64,000 nt of DNA from Terrimonas rubra (GCF_042686025.1 NZ_JBHUOZ010000001.1:558001-622000); one strand, 5' to 3'; numbered from the stretch's first letter, positions 15,580 through 24,866 are shown. The notes: generated from the sequence alone by a model not told the origin. Program-made: numbers and translations.

Positions 15580-17355
15580 TTGAGCCCATACACGTCCTTA
15601 CTGGAAAACTATACTGCAAAAGCCCGCACACTCAACCAACGTTTACGAGCACTTAGTTTTGTACGCCTGTTTTTATTTGCCGCTTTTATTTATTGCGGGT
15701 ATAAAAGCATGCGAACGGGCGATACGCTGTTCATTGCAGGCACCGTTGTTTTTTTTATTGCCTTCCTGCTCATTGTACGCTTATACGATAAACTGGAAGG
15801 CATTACTGCTTTTTACAAGGCACTTGTGCGTATTAATAAAGATGAAATAGCTTTTCTTTCCGGCGAACCATCCATGTACGCAAGCGGTGGTGAATATGCC
15901 AATCCGCACCACCCCTATTCTTACGACCTGGATATTTTTGGCGAACGAGGCCTCTACGCCTACCTCAACCGCTGCAGCACCGCTTTTGGCCGCGATGCAC
16001 TGGCACAAAACCTGTTACACCCCGATACTACGGCCATTAAACAACGCCAGGAAGCTATTGCCGAGTTAAGCGGCAAGATCGAATTCAGGCAACACCTGCA
16101 GGCCTACGGCAGCATGCACGAAACAAAGGATAAGGAATTGCGTGACCTGAAAGCGTGGATACAATCTCCCGTAGGCTTTACCAACAAAGCGCTTTATTAC
16201 AGCCTCCTGCTTTTCCCCCTGGTAACAGTAGGCAGCCTGGTATATTATTTTGTTACCGGCAATGATAAGGGCGCCGACCTGTTTTATGTACTCTTTGTTG
16301 TTAACCTCATCATCTCCTTTGCCTTTGGCCGTAAGATAGCAGCGCATTTATCCGTGTCTACTTCAGTAAACAAATTGCTGCAGCAATATGCCGGGCAGTT
16401 AAAGCTGATCGAGCAGGAAAAATTTGAATCGCCTTTATTACAGGCCTGGCAGCAACGCATTACCACCCAGCAGGGCACAGCCTCAAAATCTATCGGCACA
16501 CTGGCCAGCCTGTTCAATTATTTAGAAACAGTAGTGAACTTACTGGTAAGTATTTTATTGAACGGTATTGTACAATTTCATGTACACGTTTTATACAAAC
16601 TGGAAAGATGGAAGGAACAGAACGGCAATAAAATTTTTGACTGGCTGCAATTGCTGGGTGATATGGAAGCCCTGAACAGTTTTGCCAACCTTGCCCATAA
16701 CAACCCTGATTTTTGTACACCGGAACTAAGCGCTACCGAAACCCTGAGTGCCGATAATATGGGCCACCTGCTGATACGTAAAGAAAAAAGAGTGACCAAC
16801 AGCGTTTCCTTTGCCGGTGAAAAGTTTATGATATTGACCGGATCTAACATGTCAGGCAAGAGTACTTTTTTGCGCACCCTGGGTGTTAACCTGTTACTGG
16901 CCCGCAGCGGCAGCATGGTATGTGCCACACGCTTTGTATTTTATCCTTACGATGTGTATGTGAGCATGCGCATTACCGACTCCCTGCAGGACAGCGAATC
17001 CTTCTTTTACGCCGAGTTAAAAAGACTGGAAACTATCATAGCGCATTTAGAGGCCGGTAATAAGACCTTTATATTGTTAGATGAAATATTGCGTGGCACC
17101 AACAGTAACGACAAACGCAACGGTACCATTGGCTTAATACGCAAACTGCAGCGTATGCAGGCCTGCGGTATTATTGCCACCCACGATGTGGTAGTGGCCG
17201 ACCTGATACAGGAGTACCCGGGTTATATCAGCAACAATTGTTTTGAATCGGAGATTGTGAACGATGAACTCTTGTTCGATTATAAACTGAAACAGGGTGT
17301 TTGTACCAAACTCAGCGCATCCTTCCTCATGAAAAAATTAGGCGTTATTGACTAG
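15580..17355 (+). CDS. Membrane-associated MutS-family ATPase
   Basis: 591 aa from a TTG start (the first ATG would remove 44 conserved-looking residues). Two hydrophobic pairs occur at about residues 27-70 and 205-250, then a MutS core-like helical region, then the C-terminal ATPase domain V: Walker A LTGSNMSGKSTFLRTLG, the Q-loop region, FYAELKRLETI, Walker B FILLDEILRGTNSNDK and the His switch ATHDVV. The mismatch-recognition domain I (Phe-x-Glu) is missing, so it is unlikely to be a classical mismatch sensor. Such membrane MutS-like proteins are widespread in Bacteroidota with no known job. Its end overlaps the convergent WYL gene by 18 bases. Confidence 0.85.
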   Translation: MSPYTSLLENYTAKARTLNQRLRALSFVRLFLFAAFIYCGYKSMRTGDTLFIAGTVVFFIAFLLIVRLYDKLEGITAFYKALVRINKDEIAFLSGEPSMYASGGEYANPHHPYSYDLDIFGERGLYAYLNRCSTAFGRDALAQNLLHPDTTAIKQRQEAIAELSGKIEFRQHLQAYGSMHETKDKELRDLKAWIQSPVGFTNKALYYSLLLFPLVTVGSLVYYFVTGNDKGADLFYVLFVVNLIISFAFGRKIAAHLSVSTSVNKLLQQYAGQLKLIEQEKFESPLLQAWQQRITTQQGTASKSIGTLASLFNYLETVVNLLVSILLNGIVQFHVHVLYKLERWKEQNGNKIFDWLQLLGDMEALNSFANLAHNNPDFCTPELSATETLSADNMGHLLIRKEKRVTNSVSFAGEKFMILTGSNMSGKSTFLRTLGVNLLLARSGSMVCATRFVFYPYDVYVSMRITDSLQDSESFFYAELKRLETIIAHLEAGNKTFILLDEILRGTNSNDKRNGTIGLIRKLQRMQACGIIATHDVVVADLIQEYPGYISNNCFESEIVNDELLFDYKLKQGVCTKLSASFLMKKLGVID

Positions 17356-18090
17356 GCTGTTAGTGCGTTGTAACCACTCATTGTATTTTTCATGCCCCTC
17401 CATACGCTGCGTATAATACTCGCTTAGGGTCAATGCATGGGGTTTAAAGGTTTCATCCTGGGTTATTAACTGCGATATGCGGTCCAGCCTGAACTCCCGG
17501 TAATCCTTGCGCAGGCGGCACCAGGCGATCAACACCCAGTTCTCCTTGGTATTATACAGGGCAAAAGGCTCAATCAGCCTTTCTGTACACTCATTTTTAT
17601 CCGGTGTGGTGTATTGTATCTTTACCAACCGGTAATCGGTCAGCGCCACCTGTATGGTTGATAAATAATTGGTGGAGCCCTGGTTGGGATCACGCCAGAA
17701 GGAGATACGCGACGATAAAAAGTTTACCTTGTTCTGTGTATTATAACGCAGTACCGATTTTATTTTATTGATGGCATCGGAATAGTTTTTTACAAAAGAT
17801 TCGTCTTTGTTACGCAACACCAGTTTTTCCGCCGTGATCAGGGCATTGGCTTCGGCCTCCGTAAACATCACCGGCGGCACTTTATACCCTTCCATTAAAG
17901 AATAGCCTTTACCTTCTTCGGTCAATATGGGCACACCGGAACTTTCCAGCGCCCGGATATCACGATAAATAGTACGGATACTTACCCCGAATTTTTTAGC
18001 CAGCTCCGTTGAGGTCAACAGGCTTTTTGTTTGCAGCAGGGTTAATATGGCGGTTAACCTTGACAGGCGTTTGGTATCGTTTTGTTCCAT
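17338..18090 (-). CDS. HTH and WYL-domain transcriptional regulator (YafY type)
   Basis: 250 aa. An N-terminal winged HTH (LSRLTAILTLLQTKSLLTST ... FGVSIRTIYRDIRALESSGVPI) is followed by a WYL domain around residues 130-215 (YRLVKIQYTTPDK ... IEPFALYNTKENWVLIAWCRLRKDYREFRLDRI). WYL domains bind nucleotides or nucleic acids and often control DNA-damage or defence genes. No defence genes adjoin it here. It converges on the MutS-like gene with overlapping ends, and is divergent from mgsA. Confidence 0.9.
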   Translation of the reverse strand: MEQNDTKRLSRLTAILTLLQTKSLLTSTELAKKFGVSIRTIYRDIRALESSGVPILTEEGKGYSLMEGYKVPPVMFTEAEANALITAEKLVLRNKDESFVKNYSDAINKIKSVLRYNTQNKVNFLSSRISFWRDPNQGSTNYLSTIQVALTDYRLVKIQYTTPDKNECTERLIEPFALYNTKENWVLIAWCRLRKDYREFRLDRISQLITQDETFKPHALTLSEYYTQRMEGHEKYNEWLQRTNSLVNNA

Positions 18091-18119
18091 AGCGAAGAGT
18101 AATAGATCAAAAGTACAAA

Positions 18120-18230
18120 TTCCAAATGATGAATGGCGAATGATGGAGTTCCCGGATAATAAATGATCAACGGAAAGAATAGCGCATTGTCAATTGTCAA
18201 CTGTCCATTGTCAATTCGAATATCTTATCT
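18120..18230. repeat. Degenerate CAATTGTC/CATTGTCAATT repeat tract
   Basis: ATTGTCAATTGTCAACTGTCCATTGTCAATT-like words run in tandem between divergent genes (written here in short form). Related tracts lie at 33760-33890 and 35190-35230. Confidence 0.55.
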
Positions 18231-18248
18231 TAGCAACAAAACTTTTAT

Positions 18249-18704
18249 ATGTTAACAGCCCGTACAATGGATAGTAAAAAACGTGTGGCCCTGGTAGCGC
18301 ACGATAATATGAAGGATGAACTGATTCAATGGGCCGTATATAATAAAACTGCACTCACCAAACATGAACTGTACGCCACAGGCACTACCGGTACCTTACT
18401 GGAAGGTGCATTAGACCAGCCGGTTACCCGTTTTTTAAGCGGTCCGCTGGGTGGTGATCAGCAAATCGGTGCAGGCATCGCCGAAGGACGTATTGATGTA
18501 CTGATATTTTTCTGGGACCCCATGGAAGCCCAGCCACACGACCCGGATATTAAAGCCCTGTTACGGGTAGCCGCTACCTGGAATATACCTACCGCCTGCA
18601 ACCGCGCATCGGCCGATTTTTTACTTACCTCACCGTTGATGTACACCAGCTACCAGCCGGTGCTGAACGATTATAGCAGTTATATTAACAGGAGACTGAA
18701 ATAA
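18249..18704 (+). CDS. mgsA: Methylglyoxal synthase
   Basis: 151 aa, the E. coli length. It converts dihydroxyacetone phosphate into methylglyoxal and phosphate, a bypass of lower glycolysis that relieves sugar-phosphate stress. Seen: VALVAHDNMKDEL (catalytic Asp region), ATGTTGTLL (phosphate loop), SGPLGGDQQIGAGIAEG (second Asp of the active site) and FFWDPMEAQPHDPDIKALLR with the catalytic His. All family residues are present. It is divergent from the WYL regulator and preceded by a near-consensus TATCTTAG box. Confidence 0.95.
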   Translation: MLTARTMDSKKRVALVAHDNMKDELIQWAVYNKTALTKHELYATGTTGTLLEGALDQPVTRFLSGPLGGDQQIGAGIAEGRIDVLIFFWDPMEAQPHDPDIKALLRVAATWNIPTACNRASADFLLTSPLMYTSYQPVLNDYSSYINRRLK

Positions 18705-18754
18705 TGTGATGATTTGGAAATGAGTTAATTTGGAAATTGAAATAGAATCAGTGT

Positions 18755-19130
18755 CATGGTTCGTGTCTCACGAACCAACGACCGGCCACTAAACAATCAT
18801 GGCCCGTAAAATACGAGCCATGATAACTAAATATTGAAATATGAGTAATGGCTAACATTACACCACTACAAGTTCATAAAAATCTTTAGGTTGTAAGTAT
18901 TTATTCGCCAGCTCACGCAACTGTTCGGGTGTTATACTTTGAGCCATGGTTCGTGTCTCACGAACCAACGATCGGCCACTAAACAATCATGGCCCGTAAA
19001 ATACGAGCCATGATAACTAAATATTGAAACATGAGTAATGGCTAACATTACACCACTACCAGTTCATAAAAATCTTTAGGTTGTAAGTATTTATTCGCCA
19101 GCTCACGCAACTGTTCGGGTGTTATACTTT
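18755..19130. repeat. Recent tandem duplication, 190-bp period
   Basis: 18755-18940 and 18945-19130 are the same 186 bases with three visible differences, joined by a 4-base junction (GAGC). Each copy contains the last ~27 codons of the M16 peptidase gene plus 100 bases downstream holding two hairpins: TGGTTCGTG/CACGAACCA (18757-18777 and 18947-18967) and ATCATGGC-CGTA/TACG-GCCATGAT (18796-18824 and 18986-19014). Confidence 0.95.
18858..18940 (-). pseudogene. Duplicated 3' end of the M16 peptidase gene
   Basis: The copy still encodes ITPEQLRELANKYLQPKDFY and ELVVV then a stop, identical at protein level to the end of the gene at 19048. It has no start and is part of the tandem duplication. 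Confidence 0.9.
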
Positions 19131-20322
19131 TAATGGTTTGAATGGATTTTTGAAAGTAATCATGCTCCAGGCCATGCAGCACTACATTTTTCCAGCGGCC
19201 GATGATCTGGAAAGGGCCATCCAGGTCGCCGAGTATAGAGCCAAGCAGGTAATTTTTTACCAGTAATAATTCTTCATCATCCACCAGTTCTTCCCGCAAC
19301 AATTGCATTTCCTTATACACTTCTGTAATTGTTGCTTCGCAAACATCTTTTCCAGCCTCTGTACTGATCATCCAGGCATTTTGCTGTAAATGGTTCATCA
19401 AATAACTGCCAATGCCATAAGTATACCCTTTTTCCTCGCGTATATTGCTCATTAAACGGGAACCGAAGAAGCCTCCGAATACAGTGTTCAATACCTGTGC
19501 CGGTGTAAAGTCAGGATCTTTACGGTTAGGGAAAGGCCTGGCCAGGCGAACGGAGCCCTGCACACTGTTTGCATCGTTATTGATACGGTATTTTTTTTCT
19601 GTTGCGGGTTGAATGGTAATAGGAGAAACCGTTACAGGCTGCACCTGCAGGTCGCCGAAACAATCGTTTAACAACTGCTCCAGGTTAGCAGGCAGACGGC
19701 CGGCAACAAACAGTATCAGTTTACCCTGCTGGTAATATTTTTTATAAAATTTTAATAAGGTATCCCGGTCCAGCTGATCAAAACTTTCTTCACGGGTAAA
19801 ACGTCCGTAGGGATGCTGCTCACCAAAAAGATAGGTATCTATTAAACGTCCGGCTACAAAATCGCTCTTTTTAAGGTTTACCTGCAAACGCTGTTTCATG
19901 GTTTGTTTGTACAGGTCCAGTTCCGTATCCGGCATTTGCGCATCGGTGAGTATGTCTTTTACTACCGGTAATAACTGGGGCAGGTGTTTGGTCAGCGTGC
20001 TTAACGTAAGCGTAGCCGTTTCGTTATAACAGGCCCTGTTTAAAAATGCACCGTAATAATCAATATATTCATTCAGGCGGAAGGCATTGTGTTTGGTGGT
20101 ACCGCTTTTTAATAAATAATTGGCGGTAGCGGCCACTAAAGGCTGTTCCTCCATCCAGTTGCCGGCATAAAAAACACATTCCAGTTGCAGCACATCTTCG
20201 GCACCGGCATTAATGGTGTACACTTCCACACCATTTTTTAAAACTAATTTTTCGTAAGGCTTTAACTGCAGCTCAAAGTCAATAGCATCAACAATCTTCG
20301 GGGCAACACTTCTATCGGGCAT
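19048..20322 (-). CDS. M16 family peptidase-like protein, inactive-type subunit
   Basis: 424 aa from the ATG at 20322, which fits the family start (MPDRSVAPKI then FELQLKPYEKLVLKNG); an upstream TTG-type start at 20379 would overlap the previous gene. It has the M16 two-lobe layout (R/Y pair near the end: FFGSRLMSNIREEKGYTYGIGSY) but the zinc motif HxxEH is missing: the matching position reads YLLKSGTTKHNAF. This is the non-catalytic partner typical of bacterial M16B heterodimers, pairing with the HxxEH subunit encoded 40 bases upstream. No signal peptide is visible. Its 3' end was duplicated recently. Confidence 0.88.
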   Translation of the reverse strand: MPDRSVAPKIVDAIDFELQLKPYEKLVLKNGVEVYTINAGAEDVLQLECVFYAGNWMEEQPLVAATANYLLKSGTTKHNAFRLNEYIDYYGAFLNRACYNETATLTLSTLTKHLPQLLPVVKDILTDAQMPDTELDLYKQTMKQRLQVNLKKSDFVAGRLIDTYLFGEQHPYGRFTREESFDQLDRDTLLKFYKKYYQQGKLILFVAGRLPANLEQLLNDCFGDLQVQPVTVSPITIQPATEKKYRINNDANSVQGSVRLARPFPNRKDPDFTPAQVLNTVFGGFFGSRLMSNIREEKGYTYGIGSYLMNHLQQNAWMISTEAGKDVCEATITEVYKEMQLLREELVDDEELLLVKNYLLGSILGDLDGPFQIIGRWKNVVLHGLEHDYFQKSIQTIKSITPEQLRELANKYLQPKDFYELVVV

Positions 20323-20362
20323 TGTAAATATTTTATTCTTGTATGTTTTAAAAACGGGGTGG

Positions 20363-21604
20363 TTATTTAGGCTCGGCAATATAGTACAGGGTACTGCTGT
20401 TGTCCTGCGTAAAAATGGTCTGTGCCTGTTGTAACAGGTCGGCGCTGGTTACCGCGGCATATTTACCCAGTTCCTGGTTCATTAAACCGGCATCGCCCAA
20501 CAACTCGTAATAGGCCAGGCTATTGGCACGGCTCATCACGCTCATATCTTCAAAGGCCATGAGGCTTTCCGTTTTATTCTTTACTTTTTCCAGTTCCTTT
20601 TCATCAATCTTTTGCGTGCGCACTTTGTCCAGTATCAGCTCTACTGCAGCTTCTGCCACTTCAAAGGTTACACCGTTCACCAGGCGTCCGCTAATAACGG
20701 CCAGGCCGGCATCGCTATGTCCAAAATGGTAACAATCAATATTGGTAAACAACTGTTGCTCCTTTACCAGGGCCTGGTGCAGGCGGCTGGATGCACCACC
20801 GCCTAAAATATCGGTCAGCAGGTCAATGGCATGATAAGCAGGATCCAGCCTTTCGGGCATATGCCATACTTTATAAAATGCATTAACCGGTACATCGGCT
20901 TTTACTTCCAGCCTGCGGGCACTGGTCTGTTTGGGCTCCTGTGGTAAATTTCTATGGTAAGGCGTGCCTGAAGGTATATCGCCAAACCATTCTTCGGCCA
21001 GTGCTTTTACCTGCGGCACGGTAATATTCCCCGCTACCACCATAATAGCATTTACAGGCGTATAATATTTGGCAAAAAAGTCTTTTACATCCTGTAGCTG
21101 TGCATTTTCAATATGCGACAGTTCCTTACCAATGGTTTGCCATTTATAGGGGTGCGTGGTAAAAGCCAGGTTACGCAGTTTTTCCCATACATCGCCGTAA
21201 GGCTTGTTGATATAGTGCTCCTTAAACTCTTCGGTCACTACCTTACGTTGTACTTCCAGGCTTTTTTCGCTGAAAGCCAGTGATAACATCCTGTCGCTCT
21301 CCAGCCAGAAGGCCGTTTCCAGGTTTTGTGAAGGCAATTGGATATAGTAGTTGGTAAGATCGTTGGTGGTATAGGCGTTGTTCTCACCGCCGGCCATTTG
21401 CAGGGGCTCGTCATAGTCTTCAATATTAACCGAGCCGCCGAACATTAAATGTTCAAATAAATGTGCAAAGCCTGTTTTTTCCGGGTCCTCGTCACGGGCG
21501 CCTACATTGTACATGATGTTTACCACTGCCATAGGCGTGGAGTTATCCTCGTGTACAATTACTTTCAACCCGTTATCTAATGTAAATCGTTCAAAATGTA
21601 TCAT
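20363..21604 (-). CDS. M16 family zinc peptidase, catalytic subunit
   Basis: 413 aa. The inverted zinc motif is seen in GFAHLFEHLMFGGSVN (HxxEH at about residues 48-52) with the downstream Glu in the ESDRMLSLAFSEKSLEVQRKVVTEE stretch about 75 residues later, as expected for pitrilysin-type peptidases. The C-terminal lobe carries ILGGGASSRLHQALVKE. The protein lacks a signal peptide and is probably cytosolic. It is followed at 40 bases by the HxxEH-lacking partner; the two likely form one heterodimeric chamber that degrades peptides. Confidence 0.93.
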   Translation of the reverse strand: MIHFERFTLDNGLKVIVHEDNSTPMAVVNIMYNVGARDEDPEKTGFAHLFEHLMFGGSVNIEDYDEPLQMAGGENNAYTTNDLTNYYIQLPSQNLETAFWLESDRMLSLAFSEKSLEVQRKVVTEEFKEHYINKPYGDVWEKLRNLAFTTHPYKWQTIGKELSHIENAQLQDVKDFFAKYYTPVNAIMVVAGNITVPQVKALAEEWFGDIPSGTPYHRNLPQEPKQTSARRLEVKADVPVNAFYKVWHMPERLDPAYHAIDLLTDILGGGASSRLHQALVKEQQLFTNIDCYHFGHSDAGLAVISGRLVNGVTFEVAEAAVELILDKVRTQKIDEKELEKVKNKTESLMAFEDMSVMSRANSLAYYELLGDAGLMNQELGKYAAVTSADLLQQAQTIFTQDNSSTLYYIAEPK

Positions 21605-21730
21605 GCCTGGATATATAAATACTAAAATTGATGGTAAAAAATATCAACAACAAAAGACAGGAATTGTTCTGCGCTTTTGCCGGTCTGCAAAGATGGAAGA
21701 ATTTAGGCCAACAATAAAGCAAAATTTTAT

Positions 21731-22660
21731 TTACGGTTTGTCTTTATCGTGTAATACCAGTAAAACACTGTTCCGCTGCAGATCGGTAGAAGCTGTGAAA
21801 CGGTAGGTTTTATCATCTGCCTCAATTATTACCAGGGCGGTATTAGGCGGTATAGAGCCCAGGTTATGGGCAATCATGGTAATTTCATGTACACTATTAT
21901 CCGCTGCAATATCCAGTGTAAACACAGCGGGCTCCAGTTTTACCCCCAGGTTGCTCACCAGTATTTTGCCATTGTATAAAATGCTGATGGTATCGCCATC
22001 TACCACCCCGTTATCCATTATTTTAATGGTAATGGTTTCTGCAGCAGTACGGATGGTGGTTAAGGTATCTGCCCTGCGCTCGGTTTTGGCCTGCATAATA
22101 GCAGCCGGAACCGGGGTGTCAATTATTGTCTTTACTGTAATGGCGGTATCTGTTACAGCCACCGGCCTGTTTTGAAAGGTATTGGCCGTTATTAATGAAT
22201 CGTTTTGTAAAGCGGTTATTTTGGCCTGCATCAGTTCTGTGGTATCCGTTACAACATCAGTTAATTTTTTATACCGTATAAACTTAGGCATGCCGAAACT
22301 CAGTACCATCATGCCTACTCCTTTAGGGAAAAGGTTACCCTTCAGGTATTCGGCACCATCCCGTCCTTTTTCGTAATTAAGGTTATAACGCGATAGTGTA
22401 TGCATAAATCCTTTATCAATAAAACTGGTATTAATACCTTTTAACTTTTGCCGGCTGCTATCGAAATTGCCGGTAAAATTAGCCTTGCAAAAACTGCCCC
22501 CGCCTTCGTCGTAGGTATAACCGATATAATGACCGTCAATTTTAGCAATGACCAGGCGGGCATTCTCCCCTCCAAACTCCTGTATCCATACACCGGTAAG
22601 GTTTTGTGCAGGCAGGTTGCTGCAAAAAATAATAGTCAGTAAACTAAAAATAATTTTCAT
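21731..22660 (-). CDS. Secreted protein of unknown function
   Basis: 309 aa. A signal peptide (to SNLPAQ) precedes an N-terminal beta-rich half with GVWIQEFGGENARLVIAKIDGHYIG and YTYDEGGGSFCKANFTG, lipocalin-like in look (a ligand/lipid barrel repeats G-W at its start). A Thr/Ala-rich linker (about 130-205) joins a second beta domain with DNGVVDGDTISILYNGKILVSN ending in TASTDLQRNSVLLVLH. This two-part layout is something I associate with Chitinophagaceae hypothetical proteins. Periplasmic or surface. Function unknown. Confidence 0.7.
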   Translation of the reverse strand: MKIIFSLLTIIFCSNLPAQNLTGVWIQEFGGENARLVIAKIDGHYIGYTYDEGGGSFCKANFTGNFDSSRQKLKGINTSFIDKGFMHTLSRYNLNYEKGRDGAEYLKGNLFPKGVGMMVLSFGMPKFIRYKKLTDVVTDTTELMQAKITALQNDSLITANTFQNRPVAVTDTAITVKTIIDTPVPAAIMQAKTERRADTLTTIRTAAETITIKIMDNGVVDGDTISILYNGKILVSNLGVKLEPAVFTLDIAADNSVHEITMIAHNLGSIPPNTALVIIEADDKTYRFTASTDLQRNSVLLVLHDKDKP

Positions 22661-22769
22661 GCAGTTGGCAGTTTATGCCTGTAATTTAAACAGGAATTGT
22701 AGTGAACAACCTACGAAAACCCCGGTTTAACATTTTTAAAACCAAACTTATCATTAATAACTGATCTGC

Positions 22770-22866
22770 GTGAGGGATGTGGCGGGCGCCCCGCAAAACG
22801 GGGCGGTGCGCAGGCATAGCCGCAGCACGGGAGCGCAGCGGACCCCATAACAGCCCGGCCCCGCAT
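22770..22866. repeat. GC-rich intergenic hairpin element
   Basis: This stretch is far more GC-rich than its surroundings. A 7-bp stem CGCCCCG/CGGGGCG with an AAAA-type loop lies near 22789-22807, followed by GGGAGCGCAGCGGACCCC and ACAGCCCGGCCCC. No reading frame makes sense. It looks like an intergenic repeat at the 3' end of upp, not a gene. Confidence 0.5.
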
Positions 22867-22925
22867 GTATTATACGCCTGGGAAAGTAGTTGCCGGGGAC
22901 ACGCCCTGGAAATTATCTGATCGAT

Positions 22926-23576
22926 CTACATCTGTACTTTTTCGCCAAATGCCAGGTCGCCGGCATCGCCCAGCCCGGGTACAATATAACCCTTGGCAGT
23001 CAGCTCATCATCAATATCGCCACACCAGATGGTTACGGAAGGCTCTTCGCGTTTTACATATTCAATACCCACCGTGCAGGCAATAGCCGCTACAATATGT
23101 ATTTCTTTCGGGTGGCCTTCGTTACGCAGGTAACTGATAGTTTTTACCAGGGAAGAACCTGTGGCCAGCATGGGGTCGGATACAATGATCACCCGGTTCT
23201 CCAGCTCGGGGCAGGAAATATAATCGAGGCTTATTTCAAAGCTGCCGTCTTTATTGTGTTTGCGGTAAGCCGAAATAAATGCATTATCTGCCTTGTCAAA
23301 ATAATTCAGCAGACCCTGGTGCAGGGGCAAACCGGCTCTTAATATAGTAGCCAGCACCGGTTGATTGGCAATTAATTTGCTCAGCGAAGTACCCATGGGC
23401 GTTTGTACTTCCTGCTCAACAAAGGGTAATACCTTGCTTATTTCATAAGCGGCCACTTCGCCGATACGCTCCAGGTTACGGCGAAAGCGCATACGATCGC
23501 CCTGTATATCTACATTACGCAGTTCACTTACCCAATTGCTTACCAAACTATGTTGTTCGCTTAAGTTAATAACCAT
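22926..23576 (-). CDS. upp: Uracil phosphoribosyltransferase
   Basis: 216 aa. Makes UMP from uracil and PRPP (pyrimidine salvage, cytosol). The PRPP loop is VIIVSDPMLATGSSLVKTIS; the N-terminal LRNVDIQGDRMRFRRNLERIGE and TILRAGLPLHQGLL are conserved, and the uracil-binding end is YIVPGLGDAGDLAFG. All are intact. Monocistronic between two non-coding gaps. Confidence 0.95.
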   Translation of the reverse strand: MVINLSEQHSLVSNWVSELRNVDIQGDRMRFRRNLERIGEVAAYEISKVLPFVEQEVQTPMGTSLSKLIANQPVLATILRAGLPLHQGLLNYFDKADNAFISAYRKHNKDGSFEISLDYISCPELENRVIIVSDPMLATGSSLVKTISYLRNEGHPKEIHIVAAIACTVGIEYVKREEPSVTIWCGDIDDELTAKGYIVPGLGDAGDLAFGEKVQM

Positions 23577-23675
23577 CTGTATTATTTTTTAAAGAAGCCG
23601 GTGAGAGAACGGTAATTACCTTTTAACCAAACCCAGGTTTTCTGATGAACTGGCTGATTCTCTGATTTTCTTGCC

Positions 23676-23683
23676 TACTTTTG
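23676..23683 (+). promoter_or_regulatory. -7 promoter element of anmK (TACTTTTG)
   Basis: Exact TAnnTTTG, 41 bases ahead of the ATG at 23725. Confidence 0.5.
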
Positions 23684-23724
23684 GCAAATCTAAACTGTAA
23701 AAGTTAAAAATCAACATTCTTCGT

Positions 23725-24819
23725 ATGTTATATAGAGCAATTGGTGTAATGAGTGGCAGTTCCCTGGACGGATTAGATATTGTTTTTGCCGAAATACACG
23801 AAAACGGCGGCAAATGGAGCTACGAGATCAAAGAGGCGGTATGTTATGCCTATAACACGGAATGGGCCAATAAATTACAACAGGCCGTTTCGCTTTCGGC
23901 GCTGGATTACCAGTTATTACATGCCGAGTACGGGCATTATATCGGCAGCCAGGTGAACCGCTTTATCAGCGAAAAAGGACTGGCCTATAAAGTAGGGCTG
24001 GTAGCTTCGCACGGGCATACAACTTTTCATATTCCTGCCAAACGCATGACCGCCCAGTTAGGGGATGGCGCCGCTATTGCAGCCGCCACACAATTACCCG
24101 TGGTAACCGATCTGCGGGCGCTGGATGTGGCATTTGGCGGCCAGGGCGCACCGGTAGTGCCTATTGGTGAAAAATTATTGTTTAACGATTATGCCTATTT
24201 TTTAAATATCGGCGGCATTGCCAATATCAGCCAGAAAGCTGCAGGCATGATCGCTTATGATGTATGCCCTGCCAACCGGGTATTGAATATGCTGGCCAAT
24301 GAAGCCGGTTATGAGTATGATGACAGGGGTAATATAGCAGCCAGTGGTATGTTAAACGCTAACCTTTTAGATGAGCTGAACCAGCTGGATTATTATGCAC
24401 AGCCCTATCCTAAATCGCTGGCCAATAGTTTTGGTACCGATACGGTATATCCTTTAATAAAAGCAGCCGGCATTGCCAATGCCGATGCCCTCCATACCTA
24501 TACGCAGCATATTGCCATACAAATAGCTAAAAATATTATTGCCTTAAACCTGCAAACCGGGCAGGAAAGCAAAAAACTGCTGGTAACCGGCGGTGGCGCT
24601 TTCAATGTGTTTTTAACCGGCTTATTACAGGAGCACCTGGCCCCGCATCATATTGAAGTGGTAGTGCCTGACTCCCTGCTGGTGCAATACAAGGAAGCCC
24701 TGGTAATGGCCCTGATGGGTGTATTACGCTGGCGCGAGGAGAGTAATGTACTATCATCGGTTACAGGTGCCGCACGGGATAGTGTTGGCGGTGCTTTCTG
24801 GATGGGCCAGGAAGAGTAA
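23725..24819 (+). CDS. anmK: Anhydro-N-acetylmuramic acid kinase
   Basis: 364 aa. Phosphorylates and hydrolyses 1,6-anhydroMurNAc to MurNAc-6-phosphate in peptidoglycan recycling. The ATP-binding start IGVMSGSSLDGLDIVF, GLVASHGHTTFH, AQLGDGAAIAA, VVTDLRALDVAFGGQGAPVVPIGE (catalytic Asp), NIGGIAN and VTGGGAFNVFL are all typical. Monocistronic, with a promoter box upstream; repeats follow its end. Confidence 0.95.
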   Translation: MLYRAIGVMSGSSLDGLDIVFAEIHENGGKWSYEIKEAVCYAYNTEWANKLQQAVSLSALDYQLLHAEYGHYIGSQVNRFISEKGLAYKVGLVASHGHTTFHIPAKRMTAQLGDGAAIAAATQLPVVTDLRALDVAFGGQGAPVVPIGEKLLFNDYAYFLNIGGIANISQKAAGMIAYDVCPANRVLNMLANEAGYEYDDRGNIAASGMLNANLLDELNQLDYYAQPYPKSLANSFGTDTVYPLIKAAGIANADALHTYTQHIAIQIAKNIIALNLQTGQESKKLLVTGGGAFNVFLTGLLQEHLAPHHIEVVVPDSLLVQYKEALVMALMGVLRWREESNVLSSVTGAARDSVGGAFWMGQEE

Positions 24820-24866
24820 GGCTCATTTGATGATTTGGTCATGTGGTAATTTGATAATGTATTGGC

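Noticed and set aside
15580..17355. Classical MutS/MutS2 mismatch-repair protein
   Set aside because: No domain I mismatch motif and no Smr domain; it has membrane segments. Only the ATPase half is MutS-like.
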